A stretch of DNA of 64,000 nt from Euryodendron excelsum. Its lineage: Eukaryota; Streptophyta; Magnoliopsida; Ericales; Pentaphylacaceae. The stretch is taken from positions 10,197,501 to 10,261,500 of the forward strand of contig CM065396.1 of the NCBI GenBank assembly GCA_033060915.1. The letters are read 5' to 3'. The position numbers were made by a program, and so were the translations under genes. Below the pieces are notes generated by a model. That model worked only from the letters and a program-made list of their open reading frames with translations. It was not told where the DNA came from and searched no databases. Shown piece after piece: positions 11,709-23,571 of this stretch. Position 1 is the stretch's first letter. The number at the start of each line of letters is the position of its first letter.

Positions 11709-13609
11709 TGTATACCCCTTGTGGAGACTCTGATCTTCTTTTGCCCCTTGTCCTGAGATGTATTTATGTTAGACAGTTTTATTTTGATATTTTGTATAAA
11801 AATGAATATTTATGGTATTCAGATGCATGGATAGACAAAGACGTTTATGATCGATTTTTTTCCAGCTAGGTATATGATCAAATGCATGTGATGGATGATG
11901 ATGTTATGTATCTATTATATGAGTTAATGTTGGTGACTTCTATTTTTAGAGGGAGTTATATCCTATGTGTGCAAAGACCATGCTGATTTTTTATTTTTAT
12001 TTTTAAACATATGCACATGTTAGAAATACATTAACAGAATGATACAGGATGCTCTTAAACTTGTAGTCTTTGGAATGATAACTCCTTCCTTTTCGGGGGT
12101 CTAGCCTCTCCTCGAACTCAACCCTACCTTGATTGGATGATAGCACTTCGAACCTTTCTCAACCTCTTGATCGCCTCCAACTCTCTGTCTTAGGGTTAGT
12201 GTATATGGTTACTAGGCTAAGACTCTCGACTATCGAGGTTTTAGCAACAACTTACCTGACCTTTGGTAGAGCGATAAGTAGCCAGTCATTTCAATCCGAG
12301 GATACTTTGTTTGGGACCATAATGTAGGCTAGGTTATGGGGTTTCAAAAACAACGGGATATATAGGCTCAAATTCGATGTTGTTTTCAGTAGGGTTTAGA
12401 TCCATACCATCCTTAACTGATTTTTAGTAGGGTTAACGTCCTTCTTTAGCTTCGGCATCGTATCCAGCTCATTTAGATCAAGCAATCCATTCTCAATCAG
12501 AGTGGACTTTAATAGGGTTGTAATGTAGGCCATGGTTTTGGGGTTTTGCAAGAAAGGGTAAAGGCTCGAACCTATTGTTTCTACTGGGTTTCTTTGTAAC
12601 CTAGGATCACCTTTGAATTTCCTCCTTGCTTTTTACATGACTTCTCAAAGTGAGAAAGACCTTGTTCTTTCACCCTTTCTATACGATTTTTGAGAGAAAC
12701 ATGACTCCCTTCTCATTTGATCTTCTTATCATGCTTTTGAAGATTATTCAATCATGATTTTCTTCGGGCCTTTCTGTAGATAGATTTTTTTTTTTTTTTT
12801 TGGCCTCTTGCCCTTTGGCAACTCTTTTTCTTTACTTTGTCCTTTCTTTTCTTTTATGAAACGAAACAAATCTTTGACCATTTTTTCCTTAGACAATTTC
12901 CTTGGCAATTCAATTTACCCAATGTGGGCGGTAATCCTTACGTTGGGGTTTCCTTGAAAGAAGGATAGATGGCTCAACAGGTTTGGCAAGGGGTTGCTTT
13001 TGACTGTATGGGAAATGAAATGAGGGCCTCTCTTCACTTTGAACTAGATTACTTGATCCATAGAGCTTTCGATTGCTGCCTTAGCACGGCGAGGGTGGAC
13101 ACAATTCCTAGAGTTCTCAAATATTGTCTGCCCAAGTGTGGGGAGGACAGTCTTGGATTAGGGTTGACAAGGAAGATTTTCGCTTTTCACGAGGCACTAG
13201 GGGTTAAGCAAAGGGAATATGAGCATATTTGTTTATTTATTTAGTGATTCATTCCTTTTATTTATATGTGGGGAAGTGAAAGATGGCTCCTCTTCATTTT
13301 GATAAATTGGCTACACATCGCTTAACTTCAGAGTCTTGCAAGTGCCGCCTCTGGGTAGTATCCTCACTCATCCTTATCCTCTCTCTCTCTGAAAAGCTAA
13401 TCATTTGGTGAGTGGTTGACTCATGCTATCATCCCTTCAAATTGGACCATTCCATAAGATGCACTATGCCCCTTTTATAGAAAGGAGCCACCATTCCCAA
13501 GAGAAGATAAGACAACCGTGATGGAATAAAAGACTATTATTTTATTATTATTATCATTTCTTATGGAAAGCATAGAGTTCTTAAGCAATAAGAAAATGTA
13601 AGCATTAAT
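11709..13609 (-). other. Non-coding spacer of element B between gag and antisense PMD gene
   Basis: No domain is recognisable in any frame where pol would be expected. The stretch holds the likely 3' UTR of the PMD gene (AT-rich, 11709-12010), two diverged ~200-bp repeat units marked by AATGTAGGCYAGG-like words near 12319 and 12520, a run of about 20 T (12785-12801 region), and a purine-rich AAAAGGGG on the minus strand at 13468-13478. Element C has a spacer of the same length with comparable parts. A 91-codon plus-strand ORF at 12969-13244 has no recognisable domain and no counterpart. Confidence 0.6.
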
Positions 13610-15691
13610 TTAAAGACATGAAGTAAAAGGGATAGAAAGAAAGTGGGTGAAAACACCCCTTTCTTGTACGCTTTTGAAGGGTATTGTCGGGACAATGCCC
13701 ACGTCTTCGATGCTCCATTCGCGACCCGGATCCTCGGCCAAGGCAAGACATGCAAAGGCTTCTTCTAGAGCTCCGAGCATGTTGGCAGTGGTAGTGCATT
13801 TAGTAGCTTCATTGATCCCTTTGATGTCTTTTGTGGTGTACTCTTCCGAAAATAGCACGGCTAACTCGCCTCCTTCCAATTTGAATGGCTCTGTTGGTGT
13901 CTTTGGTTCTTTTTGCTCCCAACTCAGATCTTCATAGCTACATTTGATCACAGGCCACGGATTTTCTAGCAAATGACGCTCAGCCGCAACATACTTTTGG
14001 TGTAGAAATTAAGCACCCCACCCATCAACAGCCATGTTCTCAGCAATCTCCTCTTCTGAGAAAATTGGCTCTTTAATAGGTCAGTCAGAAGCATCTGGGA
14101 CCTCATCGGGGTTATAGAGATAAATCGGGCACAATGGGAGATCCTCCTCCAAGTCATCTTCTTCATCGGCCTCCCAATCATCCTCATAACCTTCAGCTCT
14201 GAGCTCGTCGAATTCCCCCTCGCTTTCTTTTTCTACTAGTATCATGTTGATGGTGTGATTCGGCAGAGGATTAGTGGTCACATTGGGGGTTGGAGTAGGT
14301 TTTACCACCTGCAAATCAATAGTCTTATTATCGATCAAGTCTTGGATTTTGTGCTTGAGAGCAAAACAGCTTTCGGTGTCGTGCCCCTGGCCACCTAAAT
14401 GGTATTCACATGTAAGAGCGGCATTAAAGGTCGGGGGTAGAGGGCTTGGCAAAGGGCGAGCAGGTACGGGCTTCACGATGTTGTTCTTCAGAAGGCTATG
14501 GTAAACCTCGGTTTGGGTGCAGGCTAAGGCGTCGAAGGTACGGATGCGTCGAGCAGGTCTATTAAAGTTGGGTCGTGCTCCAGCGAGGCCATAGTTAGGG
14601 GTTGGAACAGGCATAGTCAAGGTGGGCAAGGGCAGGACTGGGGGTGATTGTAGCGGGGGTCGATATTAGGGTGGTTGGCTGGGCAGAATAGCGGACACTT
14701 CACTCTTCTTCCTGATCGTGCCCCTTGAAGTAGCCACCTTCTTGGCTATGTTGGCGGTATTTTCTCCAGTCTTGGTATAGGGATCTGTAATTCTTCCTGT
14801 CTTGAGGCCGCTTTCTATCATCTCTCTCTGCATGATGAGCTCGGAAAAGTTTTTTCCCATGCTTGTGCAGAGCTTCTCGTAGAATATACCCTAAAAAGTA
14901 TGTACAAACAATTGTACATACTCCTTCTCCTCCAGCGGGGGATTCACTTGTGCAGCGGCCTCCCTCCATCTTAGGGCATATGCTTTAAAGCTCTCCTTCT
15001 CCCCCTTGTTCATCGTCATCAAGGACCATCGATAAGAAGTGAGGTCGATGTTGTGACGGTATTGGGCTTTAAACGCATTGACTGGCTCCATCCAGGTTGT
15101 GATCTTCCTTAAGTCTAGACGAGCAAACTATTGCAGAGCCGACCTTATGAGGCTGTGTTGGAATAATTGCATGAGGAGCTTCGGGTCATTGCCGTGACCA
15201 CTTAGCGCTCCAGTATAGAGACGAAGATGAGCAACAGGGTTACCGGTGTCGTCGTACTTCTGGAAGTCAAGCATTTTGAACCTAGCCGGTCTCGGGTGGT
15301 TAGGGAAAAAGCAAAGCTCATCATAGGAAGTGAACCCGTAAGCGTTGTGGCCATGGAGACTTCGCAATGAATCTTCTAACCCATGAATTTTCAGACTGAA
15401 AGGGTCTAGAGGGGCCTTCTTTATGATAGGTGAAAGCAATATGGTCTCTTCTTCTTCAGTGTTGACTCCTTTGGCATCTTCCTTAGTCTTCCCTGCATTG
15501 TCAGACTAAAGCATGATCCTTGGATTAGCGGGTTCAGGGTCCTTGGATGAAGTCATAGATGATGACGAGACCGCAGTAGCATCCTTTGTGGCCAGGGTTT
15601 GAATGAGTTTGAGCATCTCATCTATCTTAATCCTCATTTCGTTAACTTCCTCTTGAGAGACTTGAGAGGATTCTTCTGGGTTAGCAGCCAT
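13610..15691 (-). pseudogene. gag: Tat/Ogre-like gag pseudogene, element B
   Basis: Gag forms the particle and binds genomic RNA. From ATG 15691 to TAA 13610 a single frame of 694 codons runs without any frameshift. It carries an N-terminal coiled region (EEVNEMRIKIDEMLKLIQ), the retrotransposon-gag core (SYDELCFFPNHPRPARFKM, DPKLLMQLFQHSLI, YALRWREAAAQVNPPLEEKE), a zinc knuckle at 14366-14410 of form C-x2-H-x5-H-x4-C followed by ALKHKIQDLID, and an acidic tail with PLCPIYLYNPDE. Six in-frame stops break it: TAG 15506, TAG 15128 (Trp in element C), TAG 14891 (Gln in C), TAA 14666, TGA 14081 (Trp in C) and TAA near 14010. No protease follows. The knuckle and ALKHKIQDLID are typical of Ogre-type Gag. 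Confidence 0.85.
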
Positions 15692-17226
15692 CAATGATGC
15701 TCTTTGCCAGGTGATAATGGGATCCTTAGGTGGAGGTTACCCTTTTTTGGGAGCAATGTTGACTCAGTGCAGGGTGACCTGTGTAAATAGAAATAAAAAG
15801 GAAGAAAGAAAAAGACAAAAACATAAGTCACAAGTAAGTTTTTGCTTTTTAGAGAGCCTTATGCAATGCATGTCCTAGGGTGTCCCTATTTAAGAAGGAA
15901 ACTAATCATGATGTATTGGCCCACTTTTGGAGATAGGGGATTTGCCCCTGTATGCGGATACCTTACCGTCAAGTAGGAACCTTCAGCCATCCATGCATTC
16001 ATTCATAAAAGTAAAGAAGTACATTAAATTTTGGCTTTAAGACACAAAAGAACTGAAATACATTTTAATAGGGGGAGGGGGAACATTTTTCTTTGGACTT
16101 CCGCCTATCTACTTTTACAAAGGAAAACCCTAAACTACTCTTGAGTCTTCGGATTCGCCTTCCTTGGATTTGATGTCGAGGAGGTCGCTGAGAGACCTTG
16201 TTGATTGGTTGCCCCTTGTCTTCATGGCAATCCTATCTCCGTGAGCCTAGAGGGACTGGGGCCCCTCTTATGGAATGGATCGAGATGCATGCAATGAGTC
16301 CTTAGGGTTACGCGAGAACCCTTAGGGTTTGGGTAAGTTTAATGCAAGGGAGAGTGACCTTGATGTCACTCTCAATGGGTTGATCATATGCATGTGAATG
16401 CAGTGACTTGAATTACTTGGAACTCTTGTCTAGACATGGAATATGGAATGCATGAACATGGATGCAAAGAGTATAAGGAGAGAGAATGCAATAGTAAGGT
16501 AAACGTGCATGCATAAGCAGTTAAACAGGCATTATAACAGTATGAATACAATCATTATAACAACAGGAATAAGCAGGTATAAATGAAAGTAAGAGCAGTC
16601 GCCCTTTCCTCTGTGGTTTTAAAAACGGTGCTCGTGTCTTAAATCCAGCAGAGGTTCAGCTATGCATGGTGTCTACATGAGCATGAGGTTAAGGGTTGAC
16701 TAATGCGTCCTCAAAAGGCTCGGTCCCCGGATCTTCAAACCTAAGCCCACTCACCGGGGTGGTGCCATGATCGGTTGGTGATCCGAGCGGGGGAACCATC
16801 AAGAGGCCGTAGGCGAAGAAACTGACACAGTATCTAGCCCACAACCAATATACCGTTCTCCCTTTCTAACTAGAAAGGACATATCAGGGTAATAATGCAA
16901 GTATGCAGAATGCAGGTGCACATGCAGTGTGTGTGTGATTTTTAAAAGTGGAAGAAAGAGCCCAACAACTCCCATTCATCCTATTCAGCACATTCATGCA
17001 TAGTAGTTAATAAAATTTAAACAAAATGTGTACCTACAAAACAAAGATGCAAGTGTTAGTATGAGGATGACAAACATAATATGAATAAATGCATGTTTTG
17101 TTTTTTGAAAACAATTTTGAAAATTTAGTTTTAAAAATTTAAAGTGAACTGGATTGAACCAAGTTAATTGAAGACTCTACATGGGTGAAGGGTAAAGCGA
17201 TATGACTACGGCCTAACCCTCTAAGT
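15692..17226 (-). other. 5' leader of element B
   Basis: This is the untranslated region between PBS and gag on the minus strand. It includes a block conserved in element C (about 16660-16870: TGTGTCAGTTTCTT, GCCTACGG, a CCCCGCTC stretch and ATGCATAGCTGA), a small ORF (16225-16130), and a pyrimidine-rich tract ending ACAG at 15779 that could be a splice acceptor before gag. No other gene is visible. Confidence 0.6.
16130..16225 (-). CDS. Small leader ORF (31 aa), element B
   Basis: A 31-residue ORF upstream of gag starts MKTRGNQSTRSLSDLLDIK and ends SEDSRVV before TAG. Element C has a homologous short ORF at the same place (27606-27674), which starts with a similar basic stretch and stops after 22 residues. 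The shared position and ATG suggest an upstream ORF or a relic of a longer leader gene. I recognise no domain; whether it is translated is unknown. Confidence 0.35.
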   Translation of the reverse strand: MKTRGNQSTRSLSDLLDIKSKEGESEDSRVV

Positions 17227-17245
17227 GTCCCCAATGGAGTCGCCA
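17227..17245 (-). other. Primer binding site of element B
   Basis: The minus strand reads TGGCGACTCCATTGGGGAC, two bases after the LTR terminus GGGCGCGACA. It differs by one base from the PBS of element C. In the Ogre/Tat group the usual primer is an Arg tRNA; that assignment comes from family knowledge and was not tested here. Confidence 0.9.
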
Positions 17246-20200
17246 GTTGTCGCGCCCAGATTTTTCGCACTCGAGGAATACATACACAAGCGGGAAAAAT
17301 GCTGTACTCTCTCGTTAGAACTCACCCTCCTAGAAGAGTGAGTGAGATTAGGTTTGAATTGAAAATTGATTTGAATTAAGAGCTTTTGAAAACAATTTGG
17401 ATTCGCCACCTAACTTGATTAAGGTGAGTTAGATCACCTAAAAACTAAGAATAATCCGAAGACTACACTTAGGGTTTTGGAAAACGATTTTGAAAATATC
17501 ACCTCAAGAGAGGGTTTTTAAGAAAAACGGGTTGTTTAGCAACTTTTGGAAAACATTTAGCCCTTTTTGAAAAATAACTCCTTTTTGGTCCTTGAAATCA
17601 GTGATCTAGGTTCGGAGGTTGGTTACGTGTAGGGAAGACGCACTAAGCCATCACTCTACCCCGCCCTTTCGGTACCTACATGTCAATCTACCCTAGATTC
17701 ACCTATGAGAGTCTTTAACTAACTATTGTTCAATCCTATCCACTTTAGAAAACAATGTTTAGAAAAACATGATGCATGATATGCAAGTGCAAGAGAAGAG
17801 ACTTGATTTGGAAATAGATTTGAAAAGAAGAATTTGATTTGATTTGAAAAGAACTTGATTTGATTTGAAAAGAGATATGAAAAGATGGGTTTGAAATTGG
17901 AAAGTTTTTAGAAATTGGAAATAGGGATTTGGAAATTGAAATTTGAAATTGGAAGTTTGAAATAGATCATGGAATTTGAGATTTGAAAAAGATTGTAGAA
18001 TTGGAGATTTGAAAAAGATTGTGGAAATAGAAATTTGAAAAATGTTGTGACCGCACCCATGAGGGTTGCCTACGTATCCTTTTGGATGGATCAGGTCAGT
18101 CGTAGTTCGGACAAGAGTCCGATTGAAAATAGAAGAGTTGATTTGGAAAAGAGTTGAAATTGGAATTTGGATTGGAATTGGAAGATATTGAACTTTGATT
18201 GGAAGATTTGAAAAGAATTTGGTTTCAGGAAACCTCGACTTAGGAGCTTAGAAAAGAAGGATTAGATTTGACTTGGAAAGATTTTAGAGAAGAATTGACT
18301 TGAATATTTGGACTTGGAAGATTAGGAAAGCTTGGAATTTTGGAAAGATTCGGATTAGGAAAGTTTCGAAATAGGAAAGTGTCATTTTAGGAAAGCTTCG
18401 TTTTAGGAAAGTTTTGAATTAGGAAACGTTCATCTTAGGAAGGTTTTGACTTAGGAAAGCTTTTGAAATAGGAAAGTGTTGGATTAAGGAAAAGTTTTGA
18501 ATTAGGAAAATTTCAACTTAGGAAAGTTTTGAATTAAGGAAGTTTCAACTTAAGAAAGTTTTAGGTTTAGGAAAGTTTTGAAATTAAAAAGTTTCATTTT
18601 AAGAAGGGTTTTGAAATAGGAAAATGTTGAATTTAGAAATATTTTGAATTAGGAAAAGTTTTGTTTAAGAAAGGTTTAGAATTTGGAAAGTTTCAAGTTA
18701 AGAAAATTTTGAATTTAGAAAGATTTGAAATTTAGGAAAGTTTAGAATTTAGAAAGTTTAGGATGTAGAAAGTTTTAGAGTTTTAGAAGATCTTGTGATT
18801 AGGAAAGGTTTGAGTTTAGGAAAGGTTTGAAAACTTAGATTTGGAAAGTCAAGATTTGGAAAGGGGTAGAATTAGGAAAGGGTTGAATTTAGGAAATATT
18901 TGGATTTGGAAGGATTGAGATTCCTATTTCCTAAAGCAAGAGATTAGATTTTGTTTCTAAAAGAGAAGGTTTGATTTTGTTTCCAAAAACAGAGGATTGG
19001 ATCTAGTTTCCTAAAGGGAAGATTGGATTTGGGCAAGGATTTGGAAAGAGAAAGTTCTAGAAACCCTAGATTTGGAAGGCCATAGTTTTGACATAGAAAA
19101 GAGGTTTTTGGAAACCTAATTTTGACGTAGAAAATGAGAGTTTTTGGAGACCTAGGTTTTAAGGCAAGTTTGAAAAGCATGTTTTTGGGATGAAAATTAG
19201 GGTTTTCTAATCGTGAGTTCTAGGGCTTGACTTGGGCACCAAGGCAAGAGTTTTTGGAAAGTGTGTTTTTGGAAACAAGTTTTTGGAAAGAAAATCCTAG
19301 AGGGGAGTTTCTAGAAGCAAGATTTTGGTAAGAGAGTTTTTAGAAAAATTTTTGATAGAAGATTGCTGGAGAGAGTTTTTGGAAAGATTTTTAGGGAGCG
19401 TTTTTAGAAAGTGGATTTTGGGGAGAGTATTTTGGAAAGGAGTTGAAAAATAGAGTTTAAAATAATAGATTTTGGGAGGGAGTTTTTGAAAACAACTTTG
19501 GAAATGAGAGTTTTAGGAAAGTATGTTGAAAAAGAGAGGTTTTAGGGAAAAAGACTTTTGAAAAGAGAGTTTTTAGAAGGTATAAAAACATCTCACATTC
19601 CTAAAGCGATTCTAACCATAAGAAGGCTAGAACCACTTTAAGAAAGTAGTTTTGAAAACAACAAGGAGTTGAAAATATGGACCGTATCGGTCCCTTTAAA
19701 TGTAACACTTTCCTAAAGCAATCTTAGCCATGGAAAAGCTAGAATCACCCTAGGATTGTGATTTTGAAAACAAGTTTTTGAAAAGGAAATTTTGATGTAA
19801 TTTTGAAAACAAGTTTAAAAACGATTTTTGAAAAATGCAAGATCATGATATGCACAATGCAAATTTGGGGTCGTGAATATACAAGGCTAAGGCTTCACCA
19901 CATAATCAAGGGGGCCGAACCCACGTGGTCTCTGGTTAGACTAGAAGAAAGCCCCCAACACGGTGACTCTCCAATAGTCCAATCCTACTCATGGACCGGG
20001 AATCCCCTTGTTTCAAGCATGCAAAGAAAGGGGAGAAAAGAGATGGGGGATTAAAATAGAGAAAACCCAAGTGGGTTAGGAGAGAGAAGAGAGAGGGGGA
20101 AGTGCGGAAATTTAAAGAGAAAGCCTACCGTATGTCTTGTTTATTTTGCGCGCCTTGCTTGTCTTCGGTCTTCGTCTCGATCTTCGTCTTCAACCTTCAA

Positions 20201-20445
20201 GAGTTGTCTTCAATCTTCAAACTTCAGATTGTAGCTCTTCAAGTCTTCAAAGGAGGGTTGAAAGCTAGTGTATGAGTGTATAGGAGTGTGTATGAGTGTA
20301 TAGAAGGCTAGGGTTTAGTATACGGTGGCTAGGGTTTGGAAAACCTAAGGAAGCTAGGGTTTAAGGAATGTTCAAGCTCTGTATATCGAATATTGGTCTT
20401 CTTAAACTGAGTTTGCGGACCCCTTTCACGCTGGAAGAGGCTCTG

Positions 20446-20453
20446 TATTTATA
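20446..20453 (-). promoter_or_regulatory. TATA box of element B LTR
   Basis: TATAAATA on the minus strand is followed by CAGAGCCTCTTCCAGCG. The same TATAAATACAGAGCC is found in the LTR at 58728 (60608), and a variant in the LTR at 54400. It marks the U3 end; transcription should start about 30 bases downstream. Confidence 0.75.
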
Positions 20454-20471
20454 GAGGTGGGATAGACCTGG

Positions 20472-20572
20472 CGCCTGTTGCAGTGGCGCTAGGCCAATTT
20501 TCCTCTTGGCGTCACTAGGAGTGGCGCCAGGCCATTTTTTGGCTTGGCACCACTCCTAGTGGCGCCAGCAAG
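20472..20572 (-). promoter_or_regulatory. GGCGCC palindrome cluster upstream of LTR TATA box
   Basis: An imperfect hairpin has arms at 20506-20533 and 20541-20567 (about 25 paired bases, 7-base loop), built from AGTGGCGCCA and CACTAGGAGTGG words. A further TGGCGCC pair lies at 20469-20490. It sits 20-120 bases upstream of the TATA box on the minus strand. Reduced copies lie at the same place in the LTRs at 54400 (57490-57560) and 58728 (60490-60595). Confidence 0.7.
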
Positions 20573-20924
20573 TTAGGAAAGTTTGTAAGTCGGTAAGCAA
20601 CGTATCTTTGACTAGATTTGGGCGCCTGTACTAGTGACTACCAGGTAATTTTTAGCCTGGCTTCACTAGGAGTGACTTCGAAAAGTCCGGGAACGATTTG
20701 AAGAGGCCGGGAATGACTCGGAGAGCCGAAAAAGGGCAGGAACACTTAAGGTAGTTTCTCGGAGGTTTTTGACTTGAAAAATGAGGACAAGATGTGTTGG
20801 AAGGATTGACCGAGTCTTTACGGGCAAAACGGTCAATTGGATCAAAAAGCTGCCAGGAAAGACTCGAACTGTCCTAGAAGAAGACTCGAGATTTGGAAAT
20901 ATTATTTAGAATGTTCCCAGAGGT

Positions 20925-21430
20925 TGCCGGTTTGATACCTAGAGCCGGTGTGATCGAAAAGGAGACCGGCCCACAAGGGGCAAAACGGTCATTTCGCACC
21001 GGGTTTGTCGAAACTAACTCGGAATGATCCGAAAGGATAAAGAAAGGTTGAGGACACTATAAAAAGCATTCTCGGAAGGTTACCGGTCTAATACGCAGAG
21101 CCGGTGTGGTCAGAAAAGGTGACCGGCCCACTTAGGGCAAAACGGTCATTTTGTATCGGGTTTGCTGAAATTGACTCGGAATGATCTGGAAGGATAAAGA
21201 AGGGTTGAGAATACTATAAGAAGCAATCTCAGGAGATTACCAGTTTGATACCCAGAGCCGGTATGGTCGAAAAAGGAGACCTGCACACTAGTGGCAAAAC
21301 AGTCATTTTGTACCGGGCTTGCCAGAACTGACTCAGAATGATCCAGAAAGATAGAGGAAGGTCGGGAATACTATAAGAAGTATTCTCGGGAGGTTACCGG
21401 TTTGATACCCAGAGCCGGTGTGGTTCTCGG
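20925..21430 (-). repeat. 157-bp tandem repeat, four copies, in element B LTR
   Basis: The TTTGATACCCAGAGCCGG word (or a variant) starts at 20931, 21087, 21244 and 21401, a 156-157-bp spacing. This is the same unit as at 1240-1720 on the other strand, with one more copy. Confidence 0.85.
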
Positions 21431-21889
21431 GGCGTTTGGATGCCTAGGGGCAAAATGGTCATCTTGACCGAAAAGTCTAAGAAAAGGCCCAAGGGGCAGT
21501 TTGGTCATTTTTCACCGAAGTGGGCTAGCAGACACTGGTGTTGACTTGAGTTTTGAGTGTTTCCGCTACTCTGACAGCGGTTGTCATGACACAGGGGTTT
21601 GTTGGCAATTTCCTATATCGACCTGTTTGCGAGTATTTTCGTTACTCAGATGGTTGTGATGTGTGTAAGTATTTCCGCTACTCTGAATGTTCGTGATCAT
21701 TCCCGAGACTGCCTAATCTTGGGAAGCTGCTAAAGGGACTGAGCGCCTGAGAAGTCAACTTTCTCGAAAGGCGTGCCTAAACGGACATTTCTTCATTGGC
21801 AGGCTTGCAGGCGCCAAAGGTTTAAAGGGACTTACCGTTCTACCATCTAGGGGACTTGGGGTTTCGTCCCGGTCGACAGGTTTAAAGGG

Positions 21890-22500
21890 ACTTACTGTTT
21901 TGAAGAGATTTTCTTTAAAAAACGTGTCAGACCATCTTGAGGAATCAACTGTCTCGAGAGAGGGATTGGAATTGGAAAGGGGTCTTATTGTCTTCGGAAA
22001 GATGTGCCTGATTGGAGTAAATTCACTGTCTCGAAGGATAAACTGTCTCGAAAGAGGGACTGGAATTGGAAAGGGGATTACCATCTTCGAAAAGACGTGC
22101 CTGATCTGAAATAGATTTACCGTCTCGAGGAATAAACTGTCTCGAGAGAGGGATTGGAATTGGAAAGGGGACTTACCGTCTTTGGAAAGACGTGCCTGAT
22201 TGGAGTAGATTTACCGTTTCAAGGAATCAACTATCTCGAGAAAGGGATTGGAATTGGAAAGGGGTCTTATCGTCTTCGGAAAGACGTGCCAGATTGGAGT
22301 TGGAAAGGGGACTTACCGTCTTAAAAAGACGTGCCTGATTTGGAATAGATTTACCATCTCGAGGAATAAACTGTCTCGAGAGAGGGATTGGAATTGGAAA
22401 GGGGACTTACTGTCTTTTGAAAGACGTGCCTGATTGGAGTAGATTTACCGTCTCAAGGAATCAACTGTCTTGAGAGAGGGATTGGAATTGGAAAGAACAA
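21890..22500 (-). repeat. ~94-bp tandem array in element B LTR
   Basis: ACTGTCTCGAG-type words recur at about 21949, 22042, 22136, 22230, 22370 and 22464. The spacing is 93-94, with one interval of 140 (about 94 plus 47). Each unit combines two 47-bp halves centred on GTCTTTGGAAAGAC and CTCGAGA words. Confidence 0.8.
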
Positions 22501-22745
22501 TGCCCCTAAGGGCATTTTCGTCATTTTGCCTCTATTTGGGCCTGGTGAGCCCACGAGGCAGTGGACTGACGGGATTTGGACTTAGAGTGTTGGTTTCGAT
22601 TGGAATATGTCCATATTGACTTGAGTACAATTCTGGACAGAGCGTAGACTGCTGAGCTGTCAAAAATGGGGTGCTTACACACCCTTGTTTAACCTAAGGA
22701 AGACCTCACGACGCTAAACACCCACGACTCGACAAAAGTTCCTCA

Positions 22746-23190
22746 GAGCGTCTCGCAGACGCTCTGCCAAAATTGCCTTTCATCCTGATTCCCTGGTTAT
22801 AACGCACTGTCAAATGGCTTAAGAAATGCGTAAACCAAGAAATTTTCGAAAGCTGGTTCATAGGTCTTTCCATCGATAAGGCTCGATCGTAGAGATTGCT
22901 TCCTGAAGCTCCTTATCGTGTGGCTCGAAAGCTACTACTTTCGACAACCCTTGGAGCGTCTCGCAGATGCTCTGACAAGGGTTGACTTTTCTCCAATTCC
23001 TTGATTGATACGCACCGTCAAATAACTTGAGAAATGTATAAATCAGAGAGCTCCCGAAAGTATTTGTAAAATACTTTCCATCAGTATGGTTTGATTGAAG
23101 AGATCACTTCCCGAAAGCCTCGATCATGCAACGCGAAAACAAGTACTTTTGAACCCCCACAAAGCATATCACAGATGCTCCGCAAAGATG
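22746..23190 (+). repeat. 208-bp tandem repeat with AGCGTCT hairpin
   Basis: GAGCGTCTCGCAGACGCTC at 22746 recurs with changes at 22954 and 23161 (208 and 207 bp apart). The core AGCGTCT-CGC-AGACGCT is a perfect 7-bp stem with a 3-base loop. The same repeat occurs at 37735-38180 and, inverted, at 41940-42420. Confidence 0.8.
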
Positions 23191-23563
23191 CCATTTTATG
23201 CACATTTTCCGAGACGACATCTCACACTTCCGAACATCATTCCAACTCCCCAAAAACATGAAAGTTCGCAAGAAATCCTAACAGAACATCGTGGGTGCAG
23301 CTAATTCTGCTGAATCCTTCTCGGTTGGCTCAATTATCGAGACAAAGTTTAAATGAACACTCCCAGTGACGGAGCATATGCTACATGCAGCCAAATTTTG
23401 ATCAGATCGACAAAATTTCAATCAACCGTTGAGATTTAGCCGGTACAATGGGTGCCACGCGGCATTTTGCCATTGGAATAGTACCAGCACATTTGCTACA
23501 TGTGCCTGTGTAAATTTTACACAGGGGCATGTCCTATATGCGCTAGTGTCTGAAACCTTTGCC

Positions 23564-23571
23564 TATAAATA
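23564..23571 (+). promoter_or_regulatory. TATA box of element C LTR
   Basis: TATAAATA follows a cluster of ATATGCTACATGC / ACATGTGCC / TATATGCGC words (23385-23545). The inverted LTR fragment at 41255-43384 has its TATA box (41605-41612) in the same setting. The 3' LTR of element C has lost this region. Confidence 0.75.

Larger units (their letters stand above)
7718..22679 (-). mobile_element. Element B: pol-less Tat/Ogre-like retrotransposon with gag and antisense PMD gene
   Basis: On the minus strand the element runs 5' LTR (22679-17248), PBS (17245-17227), leader with a small ORF, gag (15691-13610), spacer, antisense PMD gene (9885-11708, plus strand), purine tract (8560-8535) and a truncated 3' LTR (8534-7718). 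No retropepsin, RT (YxDD), RNase H or integrase motif is visible in any frame between gag and the 3' LTR. The layout fits the non-autonomous class called TR-GAG elements, with an antisense gene added. Extra antisense ORFs are known in Tat-lineage elements; in this copy pol is gone. The 3' LTR keeps only about 0.8 of 5.4 kb. Confidence 0.8.
17248..22679 (-). mobile_element. Element B 5' LTR, full length (5.4 kb)
   Basis: On the minus strand it runs from TGTAAGCAC at 22679 to GGGCGCGACA at 17248, followed by the PBS. In LTR order: ~94-bp CTCGAGA array, GTAGCGGAAATACTC motif block, four 157-bp repeats, GGCGCC hairpin region, TATA box (20453-20446), leader, a degenerate TTTCCTAAATTC-type word region (about 18950-18130) and the conserved tail. 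Such long LTRs are a hallmark of Ogre-like elements. Short ORFs inside (e.g. 18944-19180, 19803-20054) are repeat translations without domains. Confidence 0.9.

Noticed and set aside
12969..13244. 91-codon plus-strand ORF in the spacer of element B
   Set aside because: No domain, no counterpart in element C, and no splice or promoter context.
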